From Candidatus Nitrosopumilus sp. (GTDB lineage Archaea; Thermoproteota; Nitrososphaeria; Nitrososphaerales; Nitrosopumilaceae): 64,000 nt of DNA. Location of the stretch: positions 1 to 64,000 of the forward strand of contig JACERO010000005.1 in the NCBI GenBank assembly GCA_013911135.1, in the 5' to 3' direction. The notes under the pieces are model-generated. The model had not been told where the DNA came from, did no database searches, and worked only from the letters and a program-made list of their open reading frames with translations. The position numbers and the translations under genes are program-made. Positions 17,982 to 26,857 of the stretch are shown here, piece after piece (the first letter of the stretch is position 1; every line of letters starts with the position of its first letter).

Positions 17982-20168
17982 CTACCTGTAATAGGAAGCT
18001 ACTAGTTTTTCGCCCAACTTTAGGTCTTTTTGTTCTCTGACTTTCTTTACTGATTTTTCAAAGTGTTCCATAGTTACTTTGGCATCAATACTTTGTTTCT
18101 CAATATCTTTGACATCTGGATGCTTATCTAGGAACTCATGAATGATTAAAGAAACTGCAGTATTTGCAATTGCTGCTGTATCTGCACCACTTAGTCCATC
18201 AGTTAGATCAGCAAGTTTCTCAAAATCAACGATTTGAGAATTATTTCCCTCAGTAATCATTGGTATTTCTGCAGCACTAATTTTCAAGATGCTTTTTCTG
18301 CTTTCTTTATCTGGTAACGGAATTTGAATAATCTTATCAAATCTACCTGGTCTTAACAATGCAGGATCAATCATGTCTGCTCTGTTTGTTGCAGCTAAAA
18401 CTATAACACCGTGCATATTTTCCATTCCATCTAATTCTGTAAGTAATTGACTAACAACTCTTTCACTTACTGCAGTTTCTCCTCCTGCTCCTCTGATTGG
18501 TGCTATTGAATCAATTTCATCAAAGAATATTACACATGGTGCAGACTGACGTGCTCTTTTGAAAATTTCTCTTATGCCTCTTTCAGATTCACCTACCCAT
18601 TTTGATAAAAGTTCAGGACCTCTCACTGAAACAAAGTTTGCTTCACTTTCTGTAGCAACTGCTTTTGCAAGTAAAGTTTTTCCTGTACCACTTGGTCCAT
18701 GAAGTAAGATGCCTCTTGGCATTTTATGTCCTAATTTATCATAAAGACCTGGATATTTCATTGGCCATTCAACAGCTTCTTGTAGCTCTCGTTTGACTTC
18801 CTCTAAACCTCCAACATCTGTCCACTTTACGTCTGGATTCTCAATGAAGACTTCTCTCATTCCAGATGGTATTACTTCAATCAATGCTTTTGAAAAGTCC
18901 TCCTGATTTACAATTAGTTTATCCAAAGTTTCTGGAGGAAGTTTCTCTTCTTGTAAATCAAGAATAGGTAATAGTCTTCTCAAACATTTCATTGCAGCTT
19001 CTTTACAGAGATATTCTAAATCTGCGCCAACATATCCGTGGCTTACTGATGCGAGTTTATCTATATTGACATCATCTGTTAATGGCATATTTCTACTGTG
19101 AATCGAAAGTATGTCTTTTCTTCCTTTTTTGTCTGGAACTTTAATCTCAATTTCTCTATCAAATCTACCTGGTCTTCTAAGTGCAGGATCAATTGCATTT
19201 GGTCTATTTGTTGCAGAAATGACAATTACTTTACCTCTTGCCTCTAATCCATCCATTAATGATAACATTTGAGAAACAACTCTTCGTTCAACCTCTCCTG
19301 TTACTTCTTCTCTTTTTGGTGCAATGGAATCAATTTCATCAACAAAGATTATTGATGGAGATTTTTCTCTTGCTTCTTTGAAAATTTCTCTTAGTCTTGC
19401 TTCACTTTCTCCGTAAAACTTACTCATAATTTCTGGACCTGAAATACTGATAAAGTGAGCATTACTTTCATTTGCAACTGCTTTTGCAAGTAGAGTTTTT
19501 CCTGTTCCAGGTGGACCATACAATAAGACACCCTTTGGTGCTTCAATTCCTAACTTTTCAAAAATTTCTGGATGTCTTAACGGAAGCTCAATCATTTCTC
19601 TAACTTTTTTAATTTCATCAGTTAAACCACCAATGTCTTCATAGGTGACTTGTGGAACTCCACGTAGTGTCTCTCCTTTTTCTGCAATATGAAAAACAGT
19701 TTTTTGAGTAACTAAAACTGCATCAGCTGCTGGTGTTACTCCTATAACTTGAAAAGTTAAACGTCCGCCAAAATATGGAACCATTACATTATCTCCTTTA
19801 ATCAAAGGAACACTCTCTAAAGCATCTGCAAGATATCTTTCATCAATTGGAGGAATTGCTTCTAGTGGGGCAACCACTACTTTTTCTGCAGCTACTGCCT
19901 TTATCTTTCTAACAGAAATTGTATCTCCAATAGCAATCCCTGAATTATTTCTACCAAGCCCATCAATTCTGATTATTCCTTTTCCTTCATCAGATGGATA
20001 TAATGGAAGACATTTTGCAACTGTCCTTCTTTTACCTTTAATTTCTATGACATCACCAGTAGAGGCATTTAGTGTATCCATAGAATCATAATCAATTCTT
20101 GCTACTCCTCTTCCAACATCTCTTGTATATGCCTCAAGTACTTTGAGTGAAAGAGCATTTTGACTCAT
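17982..20168 (-). CDS. cdc48: Cdc48/VCP-type AAA+ ATPase
   Basis: About 728 residues. An N-terminal double-psi barrel and CDC48_2 region (1-190) is followed by two AAA+ rings. D1 has Walker [16 protein letters not shown] and Walker [16 protein letters not shown]2 has Walker A as [15 protein letters not shown] and Walker [13 protein letters not shown]. Arginine fingers sit in the [11 protein letters not shown] and [11 protein letters not shown] boxes. It unfolds ubiquitin-like-tagged or damaged proteins and feeds the proteasome. I chose ATG 20168 ([17 protein letters not shown]) because the next start, five codons upstream, adds only MGPFF and lies in the leader. It is divergent from rpl2. Confidence 0.95.
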   Translation of the reverse strand: MSQNALSLKVLEAYTRDVGRGVARIDYDSMDTLNASTGDVIEIKGKRRTVAKCLPLYPSDEGKGIIRIDGLGRNNSGIAIGDTISVRKIKAVAAEKVVVAPLEAIPPIDERYLADALESVPLIKGDNVMVPYFGGRLTFQVIGVTPAADAVLVTQKTVFHIAEKGETLRGVPQVTYEDIGGLTDEIKKVREMIELPLRHPEIFEKLGIEAPKGVLLYGPPGTGKTLLAKAVANESNAHFISISGPEIMSKFYGESEARLREIFKEAREKSPSIIFVDEIDSIAPKREEVTGEVERRVVSQMLSLMDGLEARGKVIVISATNRPNAIDPALRRPGRFDREIEIKVPDKKGRKDILSIHSRNMPLTDDVNIDKLASVSHGYVGADLEYLCKEAAMKCLRRLLPILDLQEEKLPPETLDKLIVNQEDFSKALIEVIPSGMREVFIENPDVKWTDVGGLEEVKRELQEAVEWPMKYPGLYDKLGHKMPRGILLHGPSGTGKTLLAKAVATESEANFVSVRGPELLSKWVGESERGIREIFKRARQSAPCVIFFDEIDSIAPIRGAGGETAVSERVVSQLLTELDGMENMHGVIVLAATNRADMIDPALLRPGRFDKIIQIPLPDKESRKSILKISAAEIPMITEGNNSQIVDFEKLADLTDGLSGADTAAIANTAVSLIIHEFLDKHPDVKDIEKQSIDAKVTMEHFEKSVKKVREQKDLKLGEKLVASYYR

Positions 20169-20239
20169 AAAGAAAGGCCCCATGTCTAATTCTTATACCT
20201 TTGTGGTAATTTTCTTAAATTACATAGAAAAAACCACAA

Positions 20240-20248
20240 GCTTAAAAT
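20240..20248 (+). promoter_or_regulatory. TATA-like box A before rpl2
   Basis: GCTTAAAAT lies about 27-30 bases before the TTG start of rpl2 at 20274, the box A distance for a leaderless archaeal transcript. It occupies the 105-base divergent gap between cdc48 and rpl2. Confidence 0.5.
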
Positions 20249-20273
20249 CATCTGTGCATAGGAAACGATCAAC

Positions 20274-21008
20274 TTGGGTAAGAGACCATTAGTTAGAAGA
20301 CGTGGCCATGGAGGACATCAATTTAGATCTACATCTACTGGAAAAGTAGGCTCCAAAGCAAATTATCCTCGTTTTTCACTATCAGAACAACATGACGGTG
20401 AAATTATCGATCTGGTTCATGAACGTGGAAGAGAAGCACCTTTAGCTAAAATCCGATTTGAGGATGGTTCTGTTTCATTTGTTCCAGCAGTGCTAGGAAC
20501 TAAAGTGAGTACAACTTTACAATTTGGATTAAAATCAAAAATTAAAAAAGGAAATGTCATTAGTGTTCAAAACATTCCTGATGGAACAATTGTATGTAAC
20601 ATTGAAAGACACTTTGGAGACGGTGGTGCTATAGTAAAATCCGCAGGCACTGATGCAACTATTTTCTCTCATGGTGATGAAGGTGTTACAGTTAAACTTC
20701 CTTCTGGAAAATTTACTACTCTTAATCCAAAAAACAGAGCCATGATTGGTACTCTTGCTGGAGGAGGATCTGGTGAAAGACCATTTATGAGTGCAGGTAA
20801 TAAATGGAGAAATTTCAGAGCAAAGGGAAAGAAATTCCCAATTGTTAGAGGTGTTGCTCAAGCTGCTTATGTTCATCCACACGGTGGTGGTCGTCATCAG
20901 CACGTTGGACAAAGTTCAACTGTTTCAAGAAATGCACCTCCTGGTGCAAAGGTAGGTAGTATTGCTGCCAGAAAGACTGGTAGAGCTAGAATTAAAGAAA
21001 GAAGATAG
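20274..21008 (+). CDS. rpl2: Ribosomal protein uL2
   Basis: 244 residues, start TTG 20274 (MGKRPLVRRRGHGGHQFRS). The family is recognisable by GTVCNIE-like NIERHFGDGGAIVKSAGT, the peptidyl-transferase-proximal loop AAYVHPHGGGRHQHVG with its conserved histidine, and the basic tail GRARIKERR. It binds 23S rRNA and is needed for subunit association. It stands alone here and not in the S10-type ribosomal cluster. The archaeal/eukaryotic insertions match archaeal L2. Confidence in the TTG start is helped by the TATA-like box just upstream. Confidence 0.95.
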   Translation: MGKRPLVRRRGHGGHQFRSTSTGKVGSKANYPRFSLSEQHDGEIIDLVHERGREAPLAKIRFEDGSVSFVPAVLGTKVSTTLQFGLKSKIKKGNVISVQNIPDGTIVCNIERHFGDGGAIVKSAGTDATIFSHGDEGVTVKLPSGKFTTLNPKNRAMIGTLAGGGSGERPFMSAGNKWRNFRAKGKKFPIVRGVAQAAYVHPHGGGRHQHVGQSSTVSRNAPPGAKVGSIAARKTGRARIKERR

Positions 21009-21058
21009 TTTTTCTTTTAACCTAAAATTGATTAATAGCTCACTGAAATACAATTTGA

Positions 21059-21337
21059 ATGTCAAATCAACGAATTAGAATTATTGTAACTGGTAAAGTA
21101 CAAGGTGTATTTTTTCGCCAAGCACTAAAAGTGATGGCAAAGAAAAATAATGTTTTTGGATGGGTAAAAAATCTCAAAGATGGTCGTGTTGAGGCTGTTT
21201 TAGAAGGAGATGAAGAAAAAGTTAGTAGACTAGTTGAATGGTCTCATGGAGGACCTGCTAATGCCAGAGTTGAAGATGTAGAAATACGTAATGAGAAATT
21301 TTCTGGCAAATTTTTAAAATTTGATGTTTTGTATTAA
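21059..21337 (+). CDS. acyP: Acylphosphatase
   Basis: 92 residues. The signature IIVTGKVQGVFFRQALKVMA contains the catalytic arginine in VFFRQ, and GWVKNLKDGRVEAVLEG carries the conserved asparagine. It hydrolyses carboxyl-phosphate bonds of acyl phosphates in the cytoplasm. It starts at ATG 21059, 50 bases after rpl2, and its stop overlaps that of the convergent gene by 4 bases (21334-21337). Length and fold order are typical. Confidence 0.94.
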   Translation: MSNQRIRIIVTGKVQGVFFRQALKVMAKKNNVFGWVKNLKDGRVEAVLEGDEEKVSRLVEWSHGGPANARVEDVEIRNEKFSGKFLKFDVLY

Positions 21338-21666
21338 TGAATCTCTTCAAATGCAACTTTGAGCATTTGACTAAACTCTGAAATTTTCTGGTCTTTTTTA
21401 ATCTGAATAATTTGTATAGGTTCTTTTCTGTTTTTCTGAATTTTGATGATGACTCCTTCTCTTTGAGGTTCTACATCTACAAACCATCTAAATGTCATTG
21501 ATTTACAAAAAACTACTCTATGCATTCTGATATCTTCAACTACATTTTCTCCCAAAGAGAAGCAAAATTCTCTAATTGAATCAAAAAGAGGCAATACTGA
21601 ACTTGGAATTTGTTTCTTAAAGTCATCATAACTTCTCTTATTACCAAATGAGATTATTCCCTCCAT
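21334..21666 (-). CDS. Hypothetical protein, possibly DUF5655-like
   Basis: 110 residues. The order is a helix (RSYDDFKKQIPSSVLPLFDSI), a short beta hairpin with VEDIRMHRVVFCKSMTFRWF, and a strand-helix end, IIQIKKDQKISEFSQMLKVA. This resembles small nuclease-like or DUF5655-type proteins, where a basic hairpin follows an acidic helix, but I cannot confirm the assignment. It is soluble, with no signal peptide. It converges on acyP with a 4-base stop overlap and precedes the SRP RNA gene on the same strand as that RNA. Confidence 0.6.
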   Translation of the reverse strand: MEGIISFGNKRSYDDFKKQIPSSVLPLFDSIREFCFSLGENVVEDIRMHRVVFCKSMTFRWFVDVEPQREGVIIKIQKNRKEPIQIIQIKKDQKISEFSQMLKVAFEEIH

Positions 21667-21695
21667 GATTTTGCAAATCTAATTTTAATTATAAA

Positions 21696-22012
21696 GGTAG
21701 TAGATCTGTTGGTTCCAATCTAGACGAATAGCCCCATTTCAAGGCATACAAGATCCGCCACGTTGACGAGGAAGCATGGATGTCCCACCTTAGGATTGCT
21801 CCCTCCCGGACCTCATCCCTTTCAATGGCTCGGTCTTAGAAGTTATCCCTTCGGATAATTCTAGTCCTGCAACCATCCGCCTCGGCGTGATTTCATTTCC
21901 GCACACCAAGCGGGAATTACTCATCTATAGATTTACCCAACAGTTACTGATCTCTGCATATAGCCGGTTTCAGAATAGGGCACGGCTGGCACCCTGATCT
22001 TACCTACTACCG
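21696..22012 (-). ncRNA. Archaeal signal recognition particle (SRP, 7S) RNA
   Basis: Read on the minus strand, the 5' end GGTAGTA (from 22012) pairs with the 3' end TACTACC (to 21696), and GATC with GATC just inside, forming the closing helix 1 of archaeal SRP RNA. Helix 6 is the hairpin TTATCC-GAAG-GGATAA. The S-domain helix 8 core contains GAGGTCCGGGAGGGAGCAA, the SRP54-binding motif seen in all SRP RNAs (compare the GGTCCGGAAGGAAGCA core). The length of 317 bases and local G+C richness fit. A TATA-like box lies 24 bases upstream of the proposed 5' end. Confidence 0.9.
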
Positions 22013-22030
22013 TTTTTCCTAAAGAAAGTA

Positions 22031-22040
22031 TGTTATATTT
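22031..22040 (-). promoter_or_regulatory. TATA-like box A of the SRP RNA gene
   Basis: On the minus strand the sequence is AAATATAACA, centred 24 bases before the predicted 5' end of the SRP RNA, the standard archaeal spacing. It falls in the short gap after the tRNA-thiolation gene. Confidence 0.65.
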
Positions 22041-22043
22041 GCA

Positions 22044-22958
22044 TTAGGTTTGATTCGCTTTTAGTTTTAAAACCATGTTACAAACTGAGCATATGTTACC
22101 TGTACATTCATTACCACACTTTTCACAAATTGTTTTTTCTTTATAATTAGAATTCTTTACAATTTGAGATACTTTGAGAACTGATTGATACAAATTATTT
22201 TTAATTCCACTATGCTGGTTTTCCAACGAATTTAGAAATTCACGAATTTCGGTTCTTATTCCTTCACTCATGTGTGGACAAGGTTCTGATTGAAATGGAA
22301 TGTCATTTGTAAATGCATAAAATACTATTTCAGATTCATAGATCTCGCAAAATGGTTTTATTTTTCTTAAAGAATTTGTAGATGTATCAGGATCCATCCA
22401 TCCTATCTTATTTGTATCACCTGAAAGCATGTTTATAACAAATGTTTGTAATGTATCATCTAGATTATGACCTGTTGCAATTACATTTGCTCCAATATCT
22501 TTTGCTGCAAAATCCATTGCACGTCTTCGAAGAGTTCCACAAATTGAACATGAAGACGTTTTTTTACTTTCTCTTAATTCTAATGCTTCATCAAGTGTCA
22601 ACTCAAACAGATCTTTGTAAGAGTAAACTTTGTGTTCTACATTTAATTCACCACAAAATTTTTCAACAATTTCTAATGCCTCATCTCTGTATCCTGGAAT
22701 TCCCTCATCAATTGTAATTGCCTTAATTCTAAAATTATGGGTTAATGCCATTTCATGAATAATTTTTAGTAATGCCAGGGAATCTTTTCCACCAGATACT
22801 GCAACAGCTACTAATTCATCATTTTGAATCATATTGTATTTTGAAATAGTTTTAGCAGTTTTTCTTACGATGGAATTTGAGAAGCATTGTGAGCATAGTT
22901 TCTGCCCTGAATATTTTCTAGTATAGACTGCCTGGTTTTCACATCTATCACATTTCAT
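22044..22958 (-). CDS. tRNA 2-thiolation enzyme (TtuA/Ncs6 family)
   Basis: 304 residues. An N-terminal zinc site CDRCENQA...LCSQCF is followed by the PP-loop AVAVSGGKDSLALLKI. Cysteines that could hold an Fe-S cluster occur in SSCSICGTLRRRAMD and near FQSEPCPHMSEGIR. A C-terminal zinc ribbon (CEKCGNECTGNICSVC) completes the TtuA/NcsA architecture. The enzyme adenylates a tRNA uridine and replaces O2 with sulfur; archaeal members act on U34 or m5U54. I cannot tell which from sequence alone, so I give no symbol. It ends 32 bases before the SRP RNA on the same strand. Confidence 0.88.
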   Translation of the reverse strand: MKCDRCENQAVYTRKYSGQKLCSQCFSNSIVRKTAKTISKYNMIQNDELVAVAVSGGKDSLALLKIIHEMALTHNFRIKAITIDEGIPGYRDEALEIVEKFCGELNVEHKVYSYKDLFELTLDEALELRESKKTSSCSICGTLRRRAMDFAAKDIGANVIATGHNLDDTLQTFVINMLSGDTNKIGWMDPDTSTNSLRKIKPFCEIYESEIVFYAFTNDIPFQSEPCPHMSEGIRTEIREFLNSLENQHSGIKNNLYQSVLKVSQIVKNSNYKEKTICEKCGNECTGNICSVCNMVLKLKANQT

Positions 22959-23001
22959 AAATTTATGTATTTTTTTCCATTAATGATTCTTTAGGTATTT
23001 T

Positions 23002-24198
23002 CTATATTGTAAACCATCCAGATTTCATGTATGATAAAGCAATGTTTAGACCAAACAATACAAAGGTAAATGCGTAAATTCCCCACATAACACCATTTAC
23101 TGCATTATCTGAAATTCTTTTATCAATAATTATATGAACAAATTTTCCTCCATCTAATATTGGTAAAGGAAGCATATTGATTATTCCTATAAAAAATGAA
23201 ATCATCCAGAGCCATAACAAGAACATTGAAACGTTTGGATCATTCCATTCAATGAAATTCATTACAGGTTTGTAGGCAAATGAGTTATCTCTCATGATAC
23301 CTATCAATCCTCTTTCCGAATCTTCAGGTGCTGGCATAATGTCTACACCAAATTCTAATGTTTGACTATCTCTAAGTACAGTAACACTTGCAGTTTCCCC
23401 AGGATTTAAGCTGGGAAAATCAACTGGACTAAAAATCGGTATTCCATTAATTGAAGTAATGATATCATTTGCTTGCATTCCTGCTTTTTCAGCTCCCGAG
23501 TTTTCTATGATTGAAAGAACCAAAACTCCTTCAGGTAATTCATAAAATACACTTAGAAGTGGTTCAGGTAATACCATTGCAAAAAATGGGTTTGTTAATA
23601 AAATGGCACCTAATACAAATGCAAAAAGTACATTAGATGTAGCTCCTGCTCCAATCACTCTTAATTTTGAAATCTTTTTTGCTTTGTCGAATTCTTCCTC
23701 ATCTGGTTCTACAAATCCTGCAAACAATGCAATGAATATTGCAAAGCCTCCTGTTTTGATCCTTATTTTTTCTAGAGCAGCTACTATTCCGTGTGCTCCT
23801 TCGTGAATAACTAATATAATTGGAATCGATAGTAAAAAGTATGTAATTGCTGGTGCTGATGTTAATGTAACTCCTGGAATAAGTACTGTTAATTCTGCAA
23901 AATCATCTTGTGCAACAAAATAGTTTAATACATTATTTCCCAAAAACCAAAATGCAAAACCCATCATTAGAAAACCTGCAATTACACTTACATCCGCAAA
24001 AACCCTGATTCCTCTCTTTGTTCTACTTAGAATTTTAATCAAAATTGAATTAACTTGTTTGTTTTTGTATACTAGGCTGTATGCCTTTATCTCAAAGCCA
24101 TATTTTTCTAATTTCAAGCCTTTTGCAACTGCAACAATGACAACCCAAGCAATTAACACATAGATTATCGGATTCTGAGTAATAAAATCAAGTTCCAA
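23002..24198 (-). CDS. Site-2 protease family (M50) membrane metalloprotease with PDZ domain
   Basis: 398 residues. The zinc motif HEGAHG is HExxH within a hydrophobic helix (IPIILVIHEGAHGIVAAL). The second motif, NMLPLPILDGGKF, supplies the third ligand (LDG). Between them lies a PDZ-like domain (VLSIIENSGAEKAGMQANDIITSINGIPI). Several transmembrane helices are clear, including PIIYVLIAWVVIVAVA at the N-terminus and the last helix. It would cleave membrane-embedded regulators or signal peptides. It is a single gene, divergent from cutA. Confidence 0.9.
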   Translation of the reverse strand: MELDFITQNPIIYVLIAWVVIVAVAKGLKLEKYGFEIKAYSLVYKNKQVNSILIKILSRTKRGIRVFADVSVIAGFLMMGFAFWFLGNNVLNYFVAQDDFAELTVLIPGVTLTSAPAITYFLLSIPIILVIHEGAHGIVAALEKIRIKTGGFAIFIALFAGFVEPDEEEFDKAKKISKLRVIGAGATSNVLFAFVLGAILLTNPFFAMVLPEPLLSVFYELPEGVLVLSIIENSGAEKAGMQANDIITSINGIPIFSPVDFPSLNPGETASVTVLRDSQTLEFGVDIMPAPEDSERGLIGIMRDNSFAYKPVMNFIEWNDPNVSMFLLWLWMISFFIGIINMLPLPILDGGKFVHIIIDKRISDNAVNGVMWGIYAFTFVLFGLNIALSYMKSGWFTI

Positions 24199-24241
24199 AT
24201 TAATTGTTAATTTTTTAAAGTACGTACATTTATCGGTTACT

Positions 24242-24553
24242 ATGAAATCAGTAATAATTATCTCAACTTATCCTAACAAAAAATCAATTATAAAAATTGC
24301 AAATGAATTTGTAAAAAATAAGACAGTTGCATGTGTCAACATTTCAAAAATTTCTTCAATTTACTCTTGGAATGGAAAAGTGGAAAATACATCTGAATAT
24401 CTTGCAATATTCAAAACTACAACAAAAAACAAGAAATTGCTAAAAAAGAAAATTAAAGAAACTCATCCATATGATGTTCCTGAAATAGCAGAAGTTGATA
24501 TCACTTCGATTAACAAATCATATCTAAATTGGCTAATAGAATCTACAAACTAA
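24242..24553 (+). CDS. cutA: CutA1 divalent cation tolerance protein
   Basis: 103 residues. It reads MKSVIIISTYPNKKSI, ..VACVNISKISSIYSWNGKVE and ..KETHPYDVPEIAEVDI, the three signature blocks of CutA1 trimers. CutA binds divalent metals and is linked to copper tolerance in bacteria, although its exact role is uncertain. It starts at ATG 24242 after a TATA-like TTTTTTAAAG. The last 4 bases overlap the convergent pelota gene. Confidence 0.92.
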   Translation: MKSVIIISTYPNKKSIIKIANEFVKNKTVACVNISKISSIYSWNGKVENTSEYLAIFKTTTKNKKLLKKKIKETHPYDVPEIAEVDITSINKSYLNWLIESTN

Positions 24554-25599
24554 GATTCTACTGCATATCGTAATAAAGAAATTATTCCACCTAAACCTGT
24601 AACTCTTAGACCAATATCTGTGGATGAATCAACACTGTAAATTTTTACTCCTTTGCTTTCAACATCATTTAGAAAATCTATCATTTTTTGTTCATTATCT
24701 TGAATTGCTTTGTCTGAAAATACAAGAGATTCAACTGCTCCTATTTGATTTGCACTAAATGTTTCATCAAAACCCATAGTGAATTTTCTACTCTTCTTAT
24801 TTGCAAGAAGCATTACCTCATCAATAATTGATGATACCTTGGCCAGCTTACTATCTGACATTATCTCCTTCATTGATTGAGATTTTGTAAATATGTAAAT
24901 TCCATCTTCTCCACCTGAATCAACTCCATCAACAACTTGAACTTTGTATTTTTGTGTGTTTTGCAATTTTTGAATGAAATTAGAAAATCTTTTTTTTGTT
25001 TCACCAGGACCAAAAATTACTATCGAATCTCCTTCCTTGAGTACAGTTGACACTGCTAGTTGTACTTGTTCAAAGAATTTTTCAATATTGAAATTAGTTT
25101 TGTATCTCTTTCCACTAGAACCAGAATAGATGTTTGGAATAAACTCTAAATGTGTACCTCTTAGTTTTGCAATTCCACAATCACCAGTATCAATTGCAAC
25201 AAGTACAAAACCTACTTGATTATTACTTGATTCTAGAAGATTCTTTTCAATTGGTAACCATTTTTTCTTTGAAATTGTTATTCCATCATTAATTTTTAAA
25301 ATAAATGAATGATGTGAGCCATGTGGTACTGATTCGTTACTTGATTCAGAAATTGTTCCACCAATTCTTAACTTGTCCAATACATCATCAAGTGAAATTT
25401 TTTCTACCATTAATGCAATTCTGACTTTAATTCTCTCTCCTTTATCAGGTCTTGAGTAATCTTTATCTTGTTTTAAAACTCTAGTTGTATCTCCAATTAC
25501 TTTGTCATCTTTTTTAATTATACGACGTAAATTCAAAAGATCATCAGAATCTTCTGGCTTGACAGAAATTGAATTCTCATCAATTATCTTTGTAATCAT
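24550..25599 (-). CDS. pelA: Pelota (aPelota/Dom34) ribosome-rescue factor
   Basis: 349 residues. The N-terminal Sm-like domain (about 1-130) has DDLLNLRRIIKKDDKV and GERIKVRIALMVEKI. The central eRF1-type domain 2 has VGFVLVAIDTGDCGIAKLRG. The C-terminal eRF1 domain 3 has the ends FDETFSANQIGAVESLVFSD and GLGGIISLLRYAVES. The protein binds empty A sites with archaeal EF-1A/aABCE1 and recycles stalled ribosomes. Unlike eRF1 it lacks GGQ, as expected. A 138-residue conserved-type gene lies 32 bases upstream on the same strand. Confidence 0.93.
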   Translation of the reverse strand: MITKIIDENSISVKPEDSDDLLNLRRIIKKDDKVIGDTTRVLKQDKDYSRPDKGERIKVRIALMVEKISLDDVLDKLRIGGTISESSNESVPHGSHHSFILKINDGITISKKKWLPIEKNLLESSNNQVGFVLVAIDTGDCGIAKLRGTHLEFIPNIYSGSSGKRYKTNFNIEKFFEQVQLAVSTVLKEGDSIVIFGPGETKKRFSNFIQKLQNTQKYKVQVVDGVDSGGEDGIYIFTKSQSMKEIMSDSKLAKVSSIIDEVMLLANKKSRKFTMGFDETFSANQIGAVESLVFSDKAIQDNEQKMIDFLNDVESKGVKIYSVDSSTDIGLRVTGLGGIISLLRYAVES

Positions 25600-25631
25600 G
25601 ATATTATTCTAATATACAAAAAGAAAAGAGT

Positions 25632-26048
25632 TTAGCTTGTAACTTCGTTTGTCTTTACTTCTTCAGATTTTTTCTTTAGATAGTTTTCAACCCAATCTAA
25701 AGTGAGAACACCTGATTCTGATAGATTTGTTAGAGAGTTTGCAGAAGCTTCTCCTGTTACTTTACCATTGTTTCTTCGCAACTGACGCCATTTTAGCGAT
25801 GTATTGCCACTTTTTGAATTATAAATTATTCCAAGAATATCTCTTGCGTTTACAAATGTAATGTCTCTAATTTTTTTCAAAGTTACTTTATCTGCAGCTT
25901 CTACGTAAACTGATCCCAAATTATCTTCTCTTTCTGGAAATACCTCAAAATCCTCCAGATAGCTTCTTGGTGCATAAGATTTGCATGTACTTGAAAAGAT
26001 AAATCTTCGAAAACTTTCCACTGAAGCTAGAGTATCAATTGTAACCAT
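25632..26048 (-). CDS. Hypothetical protein upstream of pelota
   Basis: 138 residues, not recognised. The sequence MVTIDTLASVESFRRFIFSS, then YLEDFEVFPEREDNLGSVYV, ends in a helical tail, LTLDWVENYLKKKSEEV. It has no cysteine cluster, membrane span or signal. The basic central stretch (SLKWRQLRRNNGKVTGEA) could contact RNA. It is 32 bases upstream of pelA on the same strand, so the two are probably co-transcribed and a translation-related role is possible. The C/D box sRNA candidate lies in its upstream gap. Confidence 0.6.
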   Translation of the reverse strand: MVTIDTLASVESFRRFIFSSTCKSYAPRSYLEDFEVFPEREDNLGSVYVEAADKVTLKKIRDITFVNARDILGIIYNSKSGNTSLKWRQLRRNNGKVTGEASANSLTNLSESGVLTLDWVENYLKKKSEEVKTNEVTS

Positions 26049-26123
26049 TTTGAATGAATGATCTATTAGCCATTTATCAAGCTTATTGAAAGACTCAATA
26101 GGAATCTGCCTGAAATATGACTT

Positions 26124-26183
26124 GCGGGCAGTGATGAACCTATCCCTTTGAATGATGATGAGGATCTTGAGTTCTGAGCCTGC
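26124..26183 (+). ncRNA. C/D box sRNA candidate (rRNA/tRNA 2'-O-methylation guide)
   Basis: In the 171-base gap between two divergent genes, the plus strand carries box C GTGATGA (26131-26137), a C'-like ATGATGA near 26156-26162 and box D CTGA (26174-26177). The outer stem GCGGGC (26124-26129) pairs fully with GCCTGC (26178-26183), forming the kink-turn that L7Ae binds. The spacer before D is GGATCTTGAGTT (12 nt) and the spacer after C begins ACCTATCCCT, both of archaeal guide length; D' is degenerate (TTGA). The total of 60 nt is typical. Confidence 0.72.
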
Positions 26184-26219
26184 CTTAGGATTTTAATGGA
26201 TGATTTACTTTGAGCAAAT

Positions 26220-26639
26220 ATGAAATCTTTAACTGAATATTTGACATTTAATGTCAAAACACGAAGAGCCTTTGTGAACATTACTCCTAATGTAAGCAAG
26301 TTAGTTACAAAAAGCAAAATCCAAGAAGGACTTTGTCTTGTCAATGCAATGCATATCACTGCTAGTGTTTTCATTAATGACAATGAAAGTGGTTTGCATA
26401 AGGATTATGAAAAATGGTTAGAAGGCTTGGCACCACATGAACCAATTGATCAGTATGATCACAACAAAACTGGTGAGGATAATGCAGATGCGCATCTAAA
26501 ACGACAAGTGATGGGACGAGAAGTGGTAGTTGCTATTACTAATGGTGAATTAGATTTTGGTCCATGGGAACAAATTTTCTACGGAGAATTTGATGGAAAG
26601 AGACCAAAAAGAGTTTTAGTTAAAATAATTGGCGAATAG
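26220..26639 (+). CDS. YjbQ/UPF0047 family protein
   Basis: 139 residues. Family marks are [39 protein letters not shown], and the metal-site region [23 protein letters not shown] with the following [15 protein letters not shown]. YjbQ proteins have weak thiamine-phosphate synthase activity in vitro and an unclear cellular role. It is a complete single gene with an A/T-rich promoter region (TTTTAATGGATGATTTA) just before ATG 26220. Confidence 0.9.
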   Translation: MKSLTEYLTFNVKTRRAFVNITPNVSKLVTKSKIQEGLCLVNAMHITASVFINDNESGLHKDYEKWLEGLAPHEPIDQYDHNKTGEDNADAHLKRQVMGREVVVAITNGELDFGPWEQIFYGEFDGKRPKRVLVKIIGE

Positions 26640-26643
26640 TTTT

Positions 26644-26808
26644 CTATCCAAAGTCTACATCGCGTTTTTGACTTTGTGATTCTTTCTTTCTTGCAGCTTC
26701 TCTAAACTCATCCTCATGATTTTGAGGTCCATGTCCACATTTTACACATGCTATCTTGAATCCATCATCATTTTTTTCATATGTTTCACAGCCGCAAAAA
26801 CATGTCAT
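26644..26808 (-). CDS. Zinc-binding microprotein, 54 residues
   Basis: ATG 26808 to TAG 26644-26646. The product is MTCFCGCETYEKNDDGFKI, then ACVKCGHGPQNHEDEF and a charged tail, KKESQSQKRDVDFG. Four to five cysteines (CFCGC and CVKC) form a compact zinc ribbon with CxC and CxxC knuckles. It fills the gap between the YjbQ gene and the DtxR gene and stops 4 bases beyond the YjbQ stop. The family is unnamed to me; a nucleic-acid-binding role is a guess. The intact knuckles support a real gene. Confidence 0.7.
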   Translation of the reverse strand: MTCFCGCETYEKNDDGFKIACVKCGHGPQNHEDEFREAARKKESQSQKRDVDFG

Positions 26809-26857
26809 GCTTAAATTTAATTTCTAAGATGATATATCTTTTAGGATATAATTCCAC

